A DNA stretch of 36,827 nucleotides from Silvanigrellales bacterium (GTDB lineage Bacteria; Bdellovibrionota_B; Oligoflexia; Silvanigrellales; Silvanigrellaceae): the NCBI GenBank assembly GCA_020247005.1, contig JADCJN010000194.1, positions 1 to 36,827 on the forward strand. The letters are read 5' to 3'. The notes beneath the pieces are model-generated. The model was not told where the DNA came from. It searched no databases and saw nothing but the letters and a program-made list of their open reading frames with translations. Positions within the stretch are counted from its first letter, which is position 1. Each line of letters opens with the position of its first letter. Positions 25,543 to 34,008 of this stretch are shown here, one piece after another. The translations under genes and the position numbers were made by a program.

Positions 25543-26307
25543 TTACCTTGCACGCGCGGGCCAGAAAACGACACGACGGCGGAGGATTTCCACGAGCCAC
25601 GTGGAAAGGAGGCTTGCGACAACAACCACAAAAACAGCGGCCATGACGCGATCGGTGCGATAGGTGCTTTGTGCGCGAATGATGTACACCCCGAGTCCGG
25701 CCTCGCTGCCGATGAGTTCCGCCATGGTCGCACTGACCACAGCATAACTGACACTGACTTTCAGGCCTGAAAAGAAACCTTGCAGCGAAGCGGGCAAGCT
25801 CACCGCGAAAAAAGCTCGCACACGGCTCATTTTGAGCATGGCGCAGACGGCCTCGTACTCTTTACGGGCGTCAAGAAGAGCGTCGAGCCAGACAGCCGCA
25901 ATGGGAAAAGAACATGTGAGAAGAACCAAGACAACTTTGGGCGTCATGCCAAGCCCAAGCCACAAAAGCAGAAGAGGGGCGAAGGTGAGGTAGGGAACCG
26001 CCTGGGACGCCACCAGAAGTGGACGGACAGAGTTCCGCACGCACCGACTGGCGTAACACGCTCCGCAAAGTGCAAAGGCAGCCACAATAGAGAGCGCGAT
26101 TCCCAGTGCCCATTCCTGTGCCGTGACAAGGCCCTGGCGTCCCAAGAGCGCGGCATCGTTCACCAGAATGCGCGCAACATCGACGGGTGAAGGCAACAAA
26201 TAGCGCGGGAGTTCAAAGATCCGCACCGCACCTTCCCAGACGAGAAGAACGGCTGCCGCCACGCCTAGAGTGGTGCCAAGCCCCGTAGCCGTGCGCGCAG
26301 TTCTCAC
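25543..26307 (-). CDS. ABC importer permease (ThiX-like)
   Basis: A 254-residue inner-membrane protein with about six hydrophobic segments and the EAA-loop region (EYEAVCAMLKMSRVRAFFAVSLP) that contacts the ATPase. RYLLPSPVDV near the N-terminus and ELIGSEAGLGVYI near the C-terminus fit the SsuC/TauC/ThiX family. The start is GTG with AGGAGG 6 bases upstream. It is the first gene of the minus-strand importer operon. No TPP riboswitch is recognisable in the 141 bp upstream. Confidence 0.87.
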   Translation of the reverse strand: MRTARTATGLGTTLGVAAAVLLVWEGAVRIFELPRYLLPSPVDVARILVNDAALLGRQGLVTAQEWALGIALSIVAAFALCGACYASRCVRNSVRPLLVASQAVPYLTFAPLLLLWLGLGMTPKVVLVLLTCSFPIAAVWLDALLDARKEYEAVCAMLKMSRVRAFFAVSLPASLQGFFSGLKVSVSYAVVSATMAELIGSEAGLGVYIIRAQSTYRTDRVMAAVFVVVVASLLSTWLVEILRRRVVFWPARAR

Positions 26308-26448
26308 CCGATTCCTCCTTCGTGATTTCGCACACAGGTGCGCCAGTCTTCTGACACGTCAACGATTGCAGCAGAAATTCGGGCTCAGATGGCAAATGAT
26401 GTCCAATGTCGACTCGCATCTTTGAAACGTACCGTAAAGGAGTCCTTC

Positions 26449-27768
26449 ATGGCCAGACCGTTGCTCGCCTCCGCGTTCGCGCTTTCCTGGGGGCTCGTAG
26501 CGCCTTTCGCCGCGTCCAGGGCTCTGGCGGTGGACTTCAAAATCGATCTGCCTCCCTTGCCGGACTTCGACGCGGCGGCAGGGGAAGAGCCCAAAGAGCT
26601 GTCCGACGAACTTCAAAATGCCATTGATGCGGCAGCAACGGCAACGTCACAAGGGTCGCAAGGCGTCGGGGCGTCTGAAATTGACGTTCCCCTGAACGAT
26701 TCGCTGGGCTTGGAATCGTCGCCTGCGGCGTCGGAGCCTTCCGCTGTCTCCCATTCTCCTGTTGCGGCCAAGAAGCCCAAGGTCTTCTCGAATCTCTCGC
26801 GCTCAAAAGGGCGCAACTCCCGCGGAAGTGGGAACCCTGCGCAAGAGAGTGTTGTCACCGCGGCCAATGGATTTCCCGTCATGCAGTGCCTCACTTCGAA
26901 CGTGAAATTTTGGGAGCGTGTTTATAGCGAAGTCGATGAGCATCAGATGCTCGTGCACGACAAAGACGATCTTTCGGTGGTGTACGCCGTGGTCAACGTT
27001 CCCCCCATCCATCAGAAGCGCGAACGGCAGACGGCGATGCGCCTTTGGCGCGCGCACTTTGAACAAGTGCTCGGCTCATTGGCCGTGAAGGCGGGTTCAC
27101 CTTCACGCTGGTCGGCGGAAGAGCGCAAGCTCGCCAAGCGGATCCCTGCCGAAAAATTGAACACGGCATGGCTGCGTTCGGCGCCTTCCACCCTGCGATT
27201 TCAAGGCGGCATGAAGACGCGCTTCGAAGGTGGCATCAAACGTTCACTGTCCTACATGCCCAGCATTCATCCTATCATCACCAAAGCCGGACTGCCGTCG
27301 GACATTGTTCATCTTCCGCACGTCGAAAGCAGTTACGTTCCCTATGCGCGCTCGAAAGTGGGGGCCGTGGGGCTTTGGCAAATTATGCCCGAAACCATGC
27401 GTCAGCTCATGGGGAGTTCGGCCATTCACCGCCGCACGGAGGTGGGCATCGCGACCCAGGCTGCCGCCAAGCTCCTGAGACAGAATTATGAAACCACGCG
27501 CAGTTGGCCTTTGGCTCTCACAGCGTATAATCATGGGCTCGCTGGAGTGATGAGGGCGGTGCGTCGCACAGGCAGCAGCGATCTTTGCGACATTATCGAA
27601 CGGTACGAGAGCCCGAGCTTTCGGTTCGCCTCGAGCAATTTCTATGCGCAGTTCCTGGCCGCCAGGGGCCTCGCCCTTCAGCGTTACGAATTTCTGGCCA
27701 ACGAACGCGGTTCGCACAAGGTGCTCAAGGAGGTCTTGGCGAGTCACGTGAAAGAAGGAAGCACATGA
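26449..27768 (+). CDS. membrane-bound/periplasmic lytic transglycosylase (MltD-like)
   Basis: A 439-residue exported protein; signal peptide residues 1-26, cleavage ALA/V. Residues about 27-140 are a low-complexity linker. The SLT domain (about 270-410) has catalytic Glu293 in HVESSYVPYARS, then GAVGLWQIMPETMR, and ALTAYNHGLAGV with SNFYAQFLAA, as in MltD. It cleaves glycan strands of peptidoglycan leaving anhydro-muramyl ends. No LysM domain is present, unlike E. coli MltD. The ATG at 26449 has AAGGAG 6 bases upstream. Its stop overlaps the aminopeptidase start (ATGA). Confidence 0.88.
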   Translation: MARPLLASAFALSWGLVAPFAASRALAVDFKIDLPPLPDFDAAAGEEPKELSDELQNAIDAAATATSQGSQGVGASEIDVPLNDSLGLESSPAASEPSAVSHSPVAAKKPKVFSNLSRSKGRNSRGSGNPAQESVVTAANGFPVMQCLTSNVKFWERVYSEVDEHQMLVHDKDDLSVVYAVVNVPPIHQKRERQTAMRLWRAHFEQVLGSLAVKAGSPSRWSAEERKLAKRIPAEKLNTAWLRSAPSTLRFQGGMKTRFEGGIKRSLSYMPSIHPIITKAGLPSDIVHLPHVESSYVPYARSKVGAVGLWQIMPETMRQLMGSSAIHRRTEVGIATQAAAKLLRQNYETTRSWPLALTAYNHGLAGVMRAVRRTGSSDLCDIIERYESPSFRFASSNFYAQFLAARGLALQRYEFLANERGSHKVLKEVLASHVKEGST

Positions 27769-29345
27769 CGCCTGTCGCCTCTGCCTTGAACTCCTGGATT
27801 CTGTCTTCGAAGTTCTCGTTTTGCCTCGCCTCGCACTCCGGAGTGAACGCGTCCTCCGAGCATTCCACTCCCCGTGTCGTTGTTCATGTGGGACTGGACT
27901 CCGAAACCGAAGATGCCTGGCTTGTGGCCGCCCGCGCCGTGGCGGGAGATTTCAAACCGAAGGTCTGCGTTTTTGCTGGCCGCGCAGACGATGGCAGTGG
28001 TCAATGGGCGTGTGTCGTGCCTGCATCGTTGCCTCGCAAAATAGGGGGGCATTCCCTGGGCGCACGCGGACTTTCCACCTTACAAGGCGCTATTGCGTGC
28101 GCAGGCCTTCTGGCACTGCCAGCGGGTGCCGTTCCAAAAGACGGCGTTCTTCATGTGCGTCTTTCAAAAGCGCTTTGCACTTCCCTAGAGCAAACTCAAG
28201 AGGAGTTTCTCACGGGGTTTCTCCAACGTGCACACACTTTGAAAAAGGGGACAAGCCAACCCTTGAAGGTGTCCTTCGAGAGCCTCGACGTTTCGGCCGA
28301 GGCGTTCAGCGCCGCCCAGAGTGCTTGCGACGCCATGACCCTCGCGCGTTCGCTTGTGAACATGCCAGCCAATATCTTGAATCCGGAAACCTATGAGCAT
28401 TTTGTGCGCGAGCTGGTGAAGTCGGAGTGCGCGCGTGCGCAGAACCCCAATCACCTTTCGGTGGAGGTTTTTCATGCCGAAAGACTCGCGGCCGACGGCT
28501 GCGGACTGTTGTGCGCGGTGGGCAAGGGGAGCGACGTGACTCCACGCCTGCTGAAACTTCAGTACACTCCTGTGCCGTCGTCGCGCGCGAGCCGCCATGT
28601 TGTGCTCGTGGGCAAGGGCATCACCTTCGACACCGGTGGCCTCGACGTGAAACCCTCCAACTTCATGCGCAACATGAAAAAAGACATGGGCGGATCGGCG
28701 GCCGCCTTGGGTGCGTTCTTGTCGCTGACCCGCCGTCAGGTGCCTCTTCGCCTCACCTGTTATTTGGCTCTGGCCGAAAATATGGTGTCGGGTGCGTCGA
28801 TGCGGCCCGGCGATGTCTACACGGCCCGAAACGGCGTGAGCGTGGAAATCGACAACACCGACGCCGAAGGTCGTCTCGTTCTTGCCGATGCCCTTTGCTA
28901 TGCAGCAGAGGAAAAACCCGACTGGATTGTCGACTTGGCCACCCTGACCGGCGCAGCGCGTACGGCGCTGGGAGGGGGAGTGGACGCCCTGTTTTCCAAC
29001 GACAAGGCAGCGGAAGACCTCCTTTTCCGCACGGGTCTCGAGGTGGCCGACCCTGTGTGGCCCCTTCCCTTGGTGGATGAGTACGAAGCCCTCCTGGATT
29101 CGTCCGTGGCCGACTGCGCCAACAGTTCCACAACGCCGCAAGGCGGCGCCATCACTGCGGCCCTTTTCCTTCGCAAATTCGTGGGAAAAGTTCCTTGGTC
29201 ACACATCGATACCTACATGTGGACCGACCGCGCTGGCGACCTTTTCGCAGAGCCGGGTGCCACAGCGAAGTGCGTGCGTCTGGTGGACGCGTCTGTGCGT
29301 GCCTTTGCGAGCAAGGGGAATTTGGCGTCGGCCGCGTTGAATTGA
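27765..29345 (+). CDS. pepA: M17 leucyl aminopeptidase (PepA-like)
   Basis: A 526-residue cytoplasmic enzyme that removes N-terminal residues from peptides. The two-zinc site is complete: Lys284 and Asp289 (VGKGITFDTGG), Asp307 (KKDMGG), and Asp366 and Glu368 in the family signature NTDAEGRLVLADAL; their spacing matches E. coli PepA. PWSHIDTYMW and similar motifs lie near the end. The N-terminal 180 residues are divergent, as is normal. The start overlaps the transglycosylase stop (ATGA). Confidence 0.95.
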   Translation: MTPVASALNSWILSSKFSFCLASHSGVNASSEHSTPRVVVHVGLDSETEDAWLVAARAVAGDFKPKVCVFAGRADDGSGQWACVVPASLPRKIGGHSLGARGLSTLQGAIACAGLLALPAGAVPKDGVLHVRLSKALCTSLEQTQEEFLTGFLQRAHTLKKGTSQPLKVSFESLDVSAEAFSAAQSACDAMTLARSLVNMPANILNPETYEHFVRELVKSECARAQNPNHLSVEVFHAERLAADGCGLLCAVGKGSDVTPRLLKLQYTPVPSSRASRHVVLVGKGITFDTGGLDVKPSNFMRNMKKDMGGSAAALGAFLSLTRRQVPLRLTCYLALAENMVSGASMRPGDVYTARNGVSVEIDNTDAEGRLVLADALCYAAEEKPDWIVDLATLTGAARTALGGGVDALFSNDKAAEDLLFRTGLEVADPVWPLPLVDEYEALLDSSVADCANSSTTPQGGAITAALFLRKFVGKVPWSHIDTYMWTDRAGDLFAEPGATAKCVRLVDASVRAFASKGNLASAALN

Positions 29346-29405
29346 CCGGCCGGCGCTTTTACACTGCCAGTGTCGCCCGCACCCTTCCTCCCTGTGGAGA
29401 GTTTC

Positions 29406-29702
29406 ATGACGGAAACCCCGGAAAGTGTTGAAGGCGCAGTCCTCTTGGTGAGCGGCCGCCTGCGCGAGTGGATCCACGAGGTCAACAACGCGCTCTTCAT
29501 TACGAAGGGGTTCCTCGAAGAAATTTCGGGCGAAGTGGAAGAGAAGAATTACCTTCAAGACTCGTTTGACCACGAAAACTTCGTCGACATGCTGCAGACT
29601 GTGGGTCGGAGCGTGGAGCGTATCGACATGAACCTGCAGAAGCTTCGCCGGTTCGCGAAGGAAGAGATCTTCGACGCCACGGGTGTGACGCGGCCACCTT
29701 AA
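29406..29702 (+). CDS. orphan histidine-kinase dimerisation (DHp/HisKA-like) protein
   Basis: A 98-residue soluble protein. Residues 18-40 (GRLREWIHEVNNALFITKGF) match the H-box of histidine kinases, with the phospho-acceptor His24 in the HE(V/I)NNAL motif. A second helix (about 58-84) follows, completing the helical hairpin of a DHp domain. The ATP-binding domain is missing and the stop codon is clean. It could be a phosphotransfer protein, a decoy or a dimerisation partner for a kinase elsewhere. The ATG at 29406 has GGAG about 6 bases upstream. It lies 60 bp after pepA, likely in the same operon. Confidence 0.7.
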   Translation: MTETPESVEGAVLLVSGRLREWIHEVNNALFITKGFLEEISGEVEEKNYLQDSFDHENFVDMLQTVGRSVERIDMNLQKLRRFAKEEIFDATGVTRPP

Positions 29703-30114
29703 GGCAGTGAACCGGCGGAAAAAAGTTAAGCTGCCCGCCCGTTCGGTGGCTGACAGCTTCGTCGTCCCTCTGAGGAGGGAAAGTGATGGGTCGATTTTGG
29801 GAAGATAGATTTGCTAAGGCTGGAGATCAGAAGGCGGGCGGTAACAATGAGGCGGGCGAAGTTCGTACCCGAAACGTACGACCTTCGGGGAAGTCCTCTT
29901 GATATTGGATTCCTGCAGTCTCCGCTATCATGAAAGAGTACACAGCCGCAAGATGGTTTTTGAAAATACCGTTGACATCTGTCTTAGCCGGTCGGCCAAA
30001 ATAGCTCCAATTTTTTAATATGTGTGTTCTTTTCCGGCCTGTGTTCCCCGTTTGAATACACCCTGGAATACAGAGGGGTTGTAACGGAACGAGAAGGAAC
30101 AGCCCGTCACACGC
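29703..30114. other. 412-bp region between convergent operons
   Basis: It holds the 38-codon ORF at 29786-29902. Upstream of that ORF, GCCCGCC (about 29733) can pair with the repeated GGCGGGC inside it, so the RNA may be folded. Positions 29900-30060 are AT-richer, with a TTGACA hexamer but no well-spaced -10 box. Short direct repeats (TGTGTTC twice, GAATACA twice) lie near 30020-30075. No clear terminator with a T-run is visible for either operon. Confidence 0.5.
29786..29902 (+). CDS. candidate 38-residue small protein
   Basis: The ORF begins MGRFWEDRFAKAG and is basic and hydrophilic, ending RPSGKSS. The support is a near-perfect ribosome site, GAGGAGG at 29772-29778, exactly 7 bases before the ATG. 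No family recognised; no membrane segment or signal peptide. It lies 83 bp after the DHp gene on the same strand and may be the last gene of that operon or separately expressed. A 12-bp stem with one mismatch (29857-29887) lies inside it. Confidence 0.45.
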   Translation: MGRFWEDRFAKAGDQKAGGNNEAGEVRTRNVRPSGKSS

Positions 30115-31791
30115 TCAAGGGCGGGCGTACGTGCTTGCTCCCACCGTAATTTCTCGCGTTGCGGTTAGAATGACTGCCGTCACGGTCTCGTTCCCCACCT
30201 CGACGACACGTGCCGTGCCAACCTTTACCCGGTCGAGTTCGTCGTCGTCTTCTCCGAAGAGGGGTGAGCCACCGGGCGGCATAAAGAGGTCGATTTCTTC
30301 CCCCACACGCACCGCACCTTCTTTTTCCAGAAACACGGCCTGCGCTTCGCCCACGAGCCAAACGTTGTCGTCAAGCACGCCCACCACGCGGCTTCGCATC
30401 GACGACTTCCGCGTGTCCAGGCCGGGATTCACTTGCACGTAAAGGTTTCGAAACGGAACCAGGACATCGCCTGGGCTGACCCCCGTCGGACCCGCCTCAA
30501 CCAAAAGAGAAACAACGCCCGAGGCATTGAGATGCACGACCCCAACGGTCGCCACGTAAACGTACAGAGGGTACTCGGGGGTGTCGCCATTGGGCGCGAC
30601 GATGTCTTCCACCTTGCGCAGCGCAAGGAAGCGTTCGCCCTCCTTGGGATTTGTTTTGAAAGATGCAAAGGAAACTTCACCTGTAATGGCAAGCGAAGGT
30701 GTGCTTGGCAACGAAAGAACCTCGCCCACGGCATCCACGACTTCGTTCGTCATGAACCCCGGAATGCGGAACGCATAGGCCGTTGAGGCCTGGAAGTCTC
30801 CCATTGAAAGCACGCCTTCATCTTTGGGAAGTTCGTCGGCATCGAGAATGTCGCCATCGCGACCGTCCCGCCAACGCTTCGCCAGCGGGTTGGTGGACTG
30901 GAAAGTGGAGCTTTCCAAAGACACGGGGTTGATGAGGGCCTCCGTGTCGCGTGCAGCCAACAGGGGCCCCCCGGCTCCATCGCTCGGAGTGAACAGGAGC
31001 ACCATGCCCGGGTAAATGAGATTTGGATTCTGAATGGCGTTTTCGTTCAGGCTCCAGAGCTTTGGCCACCAAAACGGGTCGTCGAGGAATTGGTCGGAGA
31101 TGTCCCAAAGGGTGTCGCCGGGTTGCACAACGTATTCTTCCGGGGCCGCGCCCAAGGGAAGCTCTTTGAGCTTGGAGGCAATTTCACGCGCTTTTTGCAT
31201 CTCCTCGGCCCCCATGGCACCAGGGCTCATGCCGGAAAGCACCGGCGAGGCCTCCGAAGGCGAGGGTGGCACAGAGACGGTCTCTGCCGGGACCTCCGGA
31301 GGAGGCTCGAACTCGGGGGGTGCCGTTGCCAAGGGAGACGCGTTGTTGGGCACGGGGCTGGGTTCACCGTTGCCGGTTGCGGCTGCCTTTTCTCCAAGAG
31401 CAAAGGCATCATTGCTTTCGTCTTCGCCGCTGCCCAACGAGAAGTCGTTGTCGGTTTGACTGTCGGCGGCTTCGTTGGCCGTGTTTATCGCGTTCGCGTT
31501 GACTGCGTTCGCATTGACTGCGTTTGCGTTGGCTGCGTTTGCGTTGACTGCGTTTGCGTTGACTGCGTTTGCGTTGACTGCGTTGGTGTTTATCGAGTTG
31601 TTTTCGGCTAAATTCGATGCCGCATTCTGTTTGACGGCATCCTCAATTTCGGCCTCAGCGGGAGCCGAGAGGTTTTCGTCGGTTTGCGCAAAGGCGTCAT
31701 TCGCGCTCAGCAAGGCATTCAAAACCGAGCTTCCCGTGAAGAAAGCCAAAGCTATGGGGAGAAACAGAGGTGTTGGTTTACGGTTGCGCAT
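30115..31791 (-). CDS. exported LysM-domain protein with Asn/Ala repeat region
   Basis: A 558-residue protein with a signal peptide (cleavage near AFA/Q, residue 35). Residues about 68-103 are a NANAV pentapeptide repeat. Residues 104-215 are an acidic and proline-rich linker. A LysM domain (about 219-269; YVVQPGDTLWDISDQF, then NPNLIYPGMVLLF) binds peptidoglycan; its middle, FWWPKLWSLNENA, is of the BON/LysM-like 'SAF' variety. The remaining 290 residues are a beta-rich domain of unknown role. The ATG at 31791 is preferred for GAGGTG just upstream; an in-frame ATG at 31803 overlaps the upstream stop (ATGA). It is co-transcribed with the TPR lipoprotein gene. Confidence 0.85.
   Translation of the reverse strand: MRNRKPTPLFLPIALAFFTGSSVLNALLSANDAFAQTDENLSAPAEAEIEDAVKQNAASNLAENNSINTNAVNANAVNANAVNANAANANAVNANAVNANAINTANEAADSQTDNDFSLGSGEDESNDAFALGEKAAATGNGEPSPVPNNASPLATAPPEFEPPPEVPAETVSVPPSPSEASPVLSGMSPGAMGAEEMQKAREIASKLKELPLGAAPEEYVVQPGDTLWDISDQFLDDPFWWPKLWSLNENAIQNPNLIYPGMVLLFTPSDGAGGPLLAARDTEALINPVSLESSTFQSTNPLAKRWRDGRDGDILDADELPKDEGVLSMGDFQASTAYAFRIPGFMTNEVVDAVGEVLSLPSTPSLAITGEVSFASFKTNPKEGERFLALRKVEDIVAPNGDTPEYPLYVYVATVGVVHLNASGVVSLLVEAGPTGVSPGDVLVPFRNLYVQVNPGLDTRKSSMRSRVVGVLDDNVWLVGEAQAVFLEKEGAVRVGEEIDLFMPPGGSPLFGEDDDELDRVKVGTARVVEVGNETVTAVILTATREITVGASTYARP
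31496..31585 (-). repeat. 15-bp tandem repeat, six units
   Basis: Six 15-base units with zero to two differences each encode the NANAV pentapeptides of the LysM protein, flanked by decayed units on both sides. The 15-base unit keeps the reading frame when copy number changes. Confidence 0.9.
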
Positions 31792-31799
31792 GTCGCACC

Positions 31800-32717
31800 T
31801 CATTCGGCATCGCGGAGGCGAGCGAGCGCGGCGCGGGCCTCTTGTCCCTGCCGTCCTTCGGGCCGCGTGGCGAGGAGTTCCCGATAGAGGGCAAGAGCAC
31901 GTTGGCGTGTGCCCATGAGTTCATGTGCGCGGGCTTCCCAGAGCTTGGCATCGGGAAGGGAGGCCGAAGTGGGAAAGCGGGAGTAAACCTGACGCAGGGC
32001 CGGCAGGGCGTTCTGAGGTTCCCCGAGTTTGATCCACCCCTGTGCTAAAAGGACGAGGCTTCGCCCGCCATCGTCGAATTGGGGAAAACGGGTCTGCACG
32101 TCGGACAGCAGGACAACCGCTTCACCATAACGGGCCAGCCGCATTTTTTCTTCGGCTTCGTCGGTGAGTTTCGCCGGAGAGCCTTCAATGTTCACGGGTG
32201 TTTCTTTTGCTTCGTCTTCGTCAGGAGAAAAAGAACCTGCGGGAGCGGGGAGGGGGGCGATGAGGGAAGCCTTCTCTTTGGCGTCCACGCGTGCGGCCGC
32301 TGAATCGTCGAAGTCGAGTGCGAGGCCGCTGCGCCGCTTGCGCGCGTCCATGTCGCTGCGTTTGCGAATGGCGAACAGTTGATTGCGCAGCTCTTGAGTC
32401 TCGTGCTGGAAACGCGAAAAGTCTTTGCGAGCCAGAGATGTCGAGCGCTCTGTTTCTGAAAGCCGTTTCTCAATCGTTTCGAGTCTCGACTCTATTTTTG
32501 CCAAGACGTCTGCGGCGGGTGTCGCTTTTTCGGCCTCCGAAGACGGCTCGTCGCCTCCTAGCCCGAGTGTGGCACACCCACCCACCAGGAATGCAGGAGC
32601 AACAAAGAGAGAGAGTGTGGCGCAAAACGAGACCCACCGCAGGTTCTGAGCCGGCGGTTTCAAGGAGTCGTTTGAGGAACAGGAGAACAAGATATCAAGG
32701 CTGCTCGGGCTGGGCAT
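31800..32717 (-). CDS. CpoB/YbgF-like TPR lipoprotein
   Basis: A 305-residue protein. A long basic N-region leads to a hydrophobic segment ending LVGGC (Cys48), a lipobox. Residues about 65-115 are a heptad-patterned coiled coil (IESRLETIEKRLSETERS). After a linker, residues about 180-300 carry TPR repeats (ARYGEAVVLLSDVQTRFPQF, GEPQNALPALRQVYSRFP, GTRQRALALYRELLATRPEG). This is the layout of CpoB/YbgF, which coordinates peptidoglycan synthesis with outer-membrane constriction together with Tol-Pal; no tol genes are nearby. GGAGG lies 6 bases before the ATG. It is followed by the LysM gene with an ATGA junction. Confidence 0.8.
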   Translation of the reverse strand: MPSPSSLDILFSCSSNDSLKPPAQNLRWVSFCATLSLFVAPAFLVGGCATLGLGGDEPSSEAEKATPAADVLAKIESRLETIEKRLSETERSTSLARKDFSRFQHETQELRNQLFAIRKRSDMDARKRRSGLALDFDDSAAARVDAKEKASLIAPLPAPAGSFSPDEDEAKETPVNIEGSPAKLTDEAEEKMRLARYGEAVVLLSDVQTRFPQFDDGGRSLVLLAQGWIKLGEPQNALPALRQVYSRFPTSASLPDAKLWEARAHELMGTRQRALALYRELLATRPEGRQGQEARAALARLRDAE

Positions 32718-32813
32718 GGCAAACCTCCCCTCGGGAGTTTAGTCTTCCGCCCGTCGGGGCCAACGGGTCGGAACTTGCCTGGAGTGTCAAGCGACAAGGA
32801 GGAACATGAGGCC

Positions 32814-33662
32814 GTGCCAAAAAACGACGAAAACAGTGAAGAAAATAAAAAAGAAACAAGGGCAACCAGCAACAACACATTCGGGATGGGCCCCAATGCA
32901 TGGGGGCGTTCGCGCCCTTTGTTGGTGGCCACAGGGCTCACGCGTGGCATTGGGCGTGCCTTGGTGGACGCCTTCGGCGACAAGGTGACGTGGCTTTCTT
33001 TGCAGCGTGCAACGGCCTCGGAGTCTTCCTTGCCCGCATCGGTTGAAGTGCTTCCTTGGGATCTCGCGGCGCAGGCGAGCCCCACACGGAGCCAAGCTTT
33101 GGTGAGTGCTCTGAAGGGTAGGCCCGTATGGGGACTCCTGCACTGCGCCGGTGTGCTGGGTCCTGTGGGAGGTGGGGTGAAGGGTTTTGAAGAGGCCTTG
33201 CGGGTGAACACGACCTCTGTACTCGACCTGTTTGAAACGCTTGTGAACGCAAAGGCGTTTTCACCGCGAGAGGAAGACGCGAGGCCACCTTTTGTTCTTC
33301 ACCTGTCGTCGGGGGCTGCTCTTTCGCCTTACCAGGGTTGGGAAGCCTACTGCACCTCGAAAGCGGCCACACGCATGCTTTTTCGTGCATGGTCGACCCG
33401 CTTTTCTGCCAAGGAACTTGTTGTCGCCAGCATCGCACCGGGAACAGTTTTCACTGACATGATGAAAAGCGTTCTGGCGTCTTCACCCCTCGACTTTCCC
33501 GCGGTCCAAAAGTTTCATGACCTCCAGGCGCAAGGAGGTTTGGTGGCACCCGAAGTGCCCGCTCAGGCCATTGCGGCACTGCTCTTCGGCGACTCCCAGA
33601 GTTACGCCGCACTCCACGGCACTTTGTTCGACCTCAGAAAGGGCGTTGTGGCAGGGGCTTGA
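32814..33662 (+). CDS. short-chain dehydrogenase/reductase (sepiapterin/benzil reductase-like)
   Basis: A 282-residue cytoplasmic oxidoreductase. TGLTRGIGRALV is the TGxxxGIG coenzyme loop (NADP or NAD), LLHCAGVLGPV the NNAG-equivalent strand, LHLSSGAALS carries the catalytic serine and YCTSK the catalytic Tyr/Lys; IAPGTVFTDM closes the fold. The order resembles benzil and sepiapterin reductases. The first 30 residues are charged and extra. The start is uncertain: GTG at 32814 has AGGAGG 11 bases upstream, while an in-frame TTG at 32775 would lengthen the protein. It is divergent from the CpoB-like gene. Confidence 0.85.
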   Translation: MPKNDENSEENKKETRATSNNTFGMGPNAWGRSRPLLVATGLTRGIGRALVDAFGDKVTWLSLQRATASESSLPASVEVLPWDLAAQASPTRSQALVSALKGRPVWGLLHCAGVLGPVGGGVKGFEEALRVNTTSVLDLFETLVNAKAFSPREEDARPPFVLHLSSGAALSPYQGWEAYCTSKAATRMLFRAWSTRFSAKELVVASIAPGTVFTDMMKSVLASSPLDFPAVQKFHDLQAQGGLVAPEVPAQAIAALLFGDSQSYAALHGTLFDLRKGVVAGA

Positions 33663-33748
33663 AGGGTATGGTCTAACCCCAAGAAACTGGACCATCTTTT
33701 GTCAAAAAGTAAGATAATCACGTCCAGTTTTTTGGAGGATTTTAGAGC

Positions 33749-33986
33749 ATGAGAAAGAGCCGAAACTCTGCCGAGCAAATGCTCGCCGCTGTGCGCATGG
33801 CAGACGTATGAACACCCATGGCTGACGTCTTCCGTGAGGATGGGATAAGCCACCAGTCCTATTACGCCTGGAAAAAAGAAATTTGCAGGCACAACGCTCT
33901 CAGAGTCGCGCCGTCTCAAAGAGCTTGAGAAAGAAAATGCGAAGCTCAAGAGGCCGCTGGTTGAATACCTCATGATGTCCTCGTAG
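33749..33986 (+). pseudogene. IS3-family OrfA relic
   Basis: The frame starts at an ATG with GGAGG upstream and reads like a helix-turn-helix OrfA (MRKSRNSAEQMLAAVRMADV). It hits a TGA at 33809, resumes as TPMADVFREDGISHQSYYAW, then needs a one-base shift near 33878 to continue into SESRRLKELEKENAKLKR, the leucine-zipper end of OrfA. It is clearly decayed. No OrfB follows; the sequence is cut off near the IS66 end. Confidence 0.8.
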
Positions 33987-34008
33987 CAACGGCGCGTGAC
34001 ACCAAGAA

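Noticed and set aside
26308..26448. TPP riboswitch upstream of the ThiX-like permease
   Set aside because: A CTGAG string occurs, but the paired helices and the second conserved block are not visible.
29930..30004. 24-codon ORF after the small ORF
   Set aside because: No ribosome site and too short to support.
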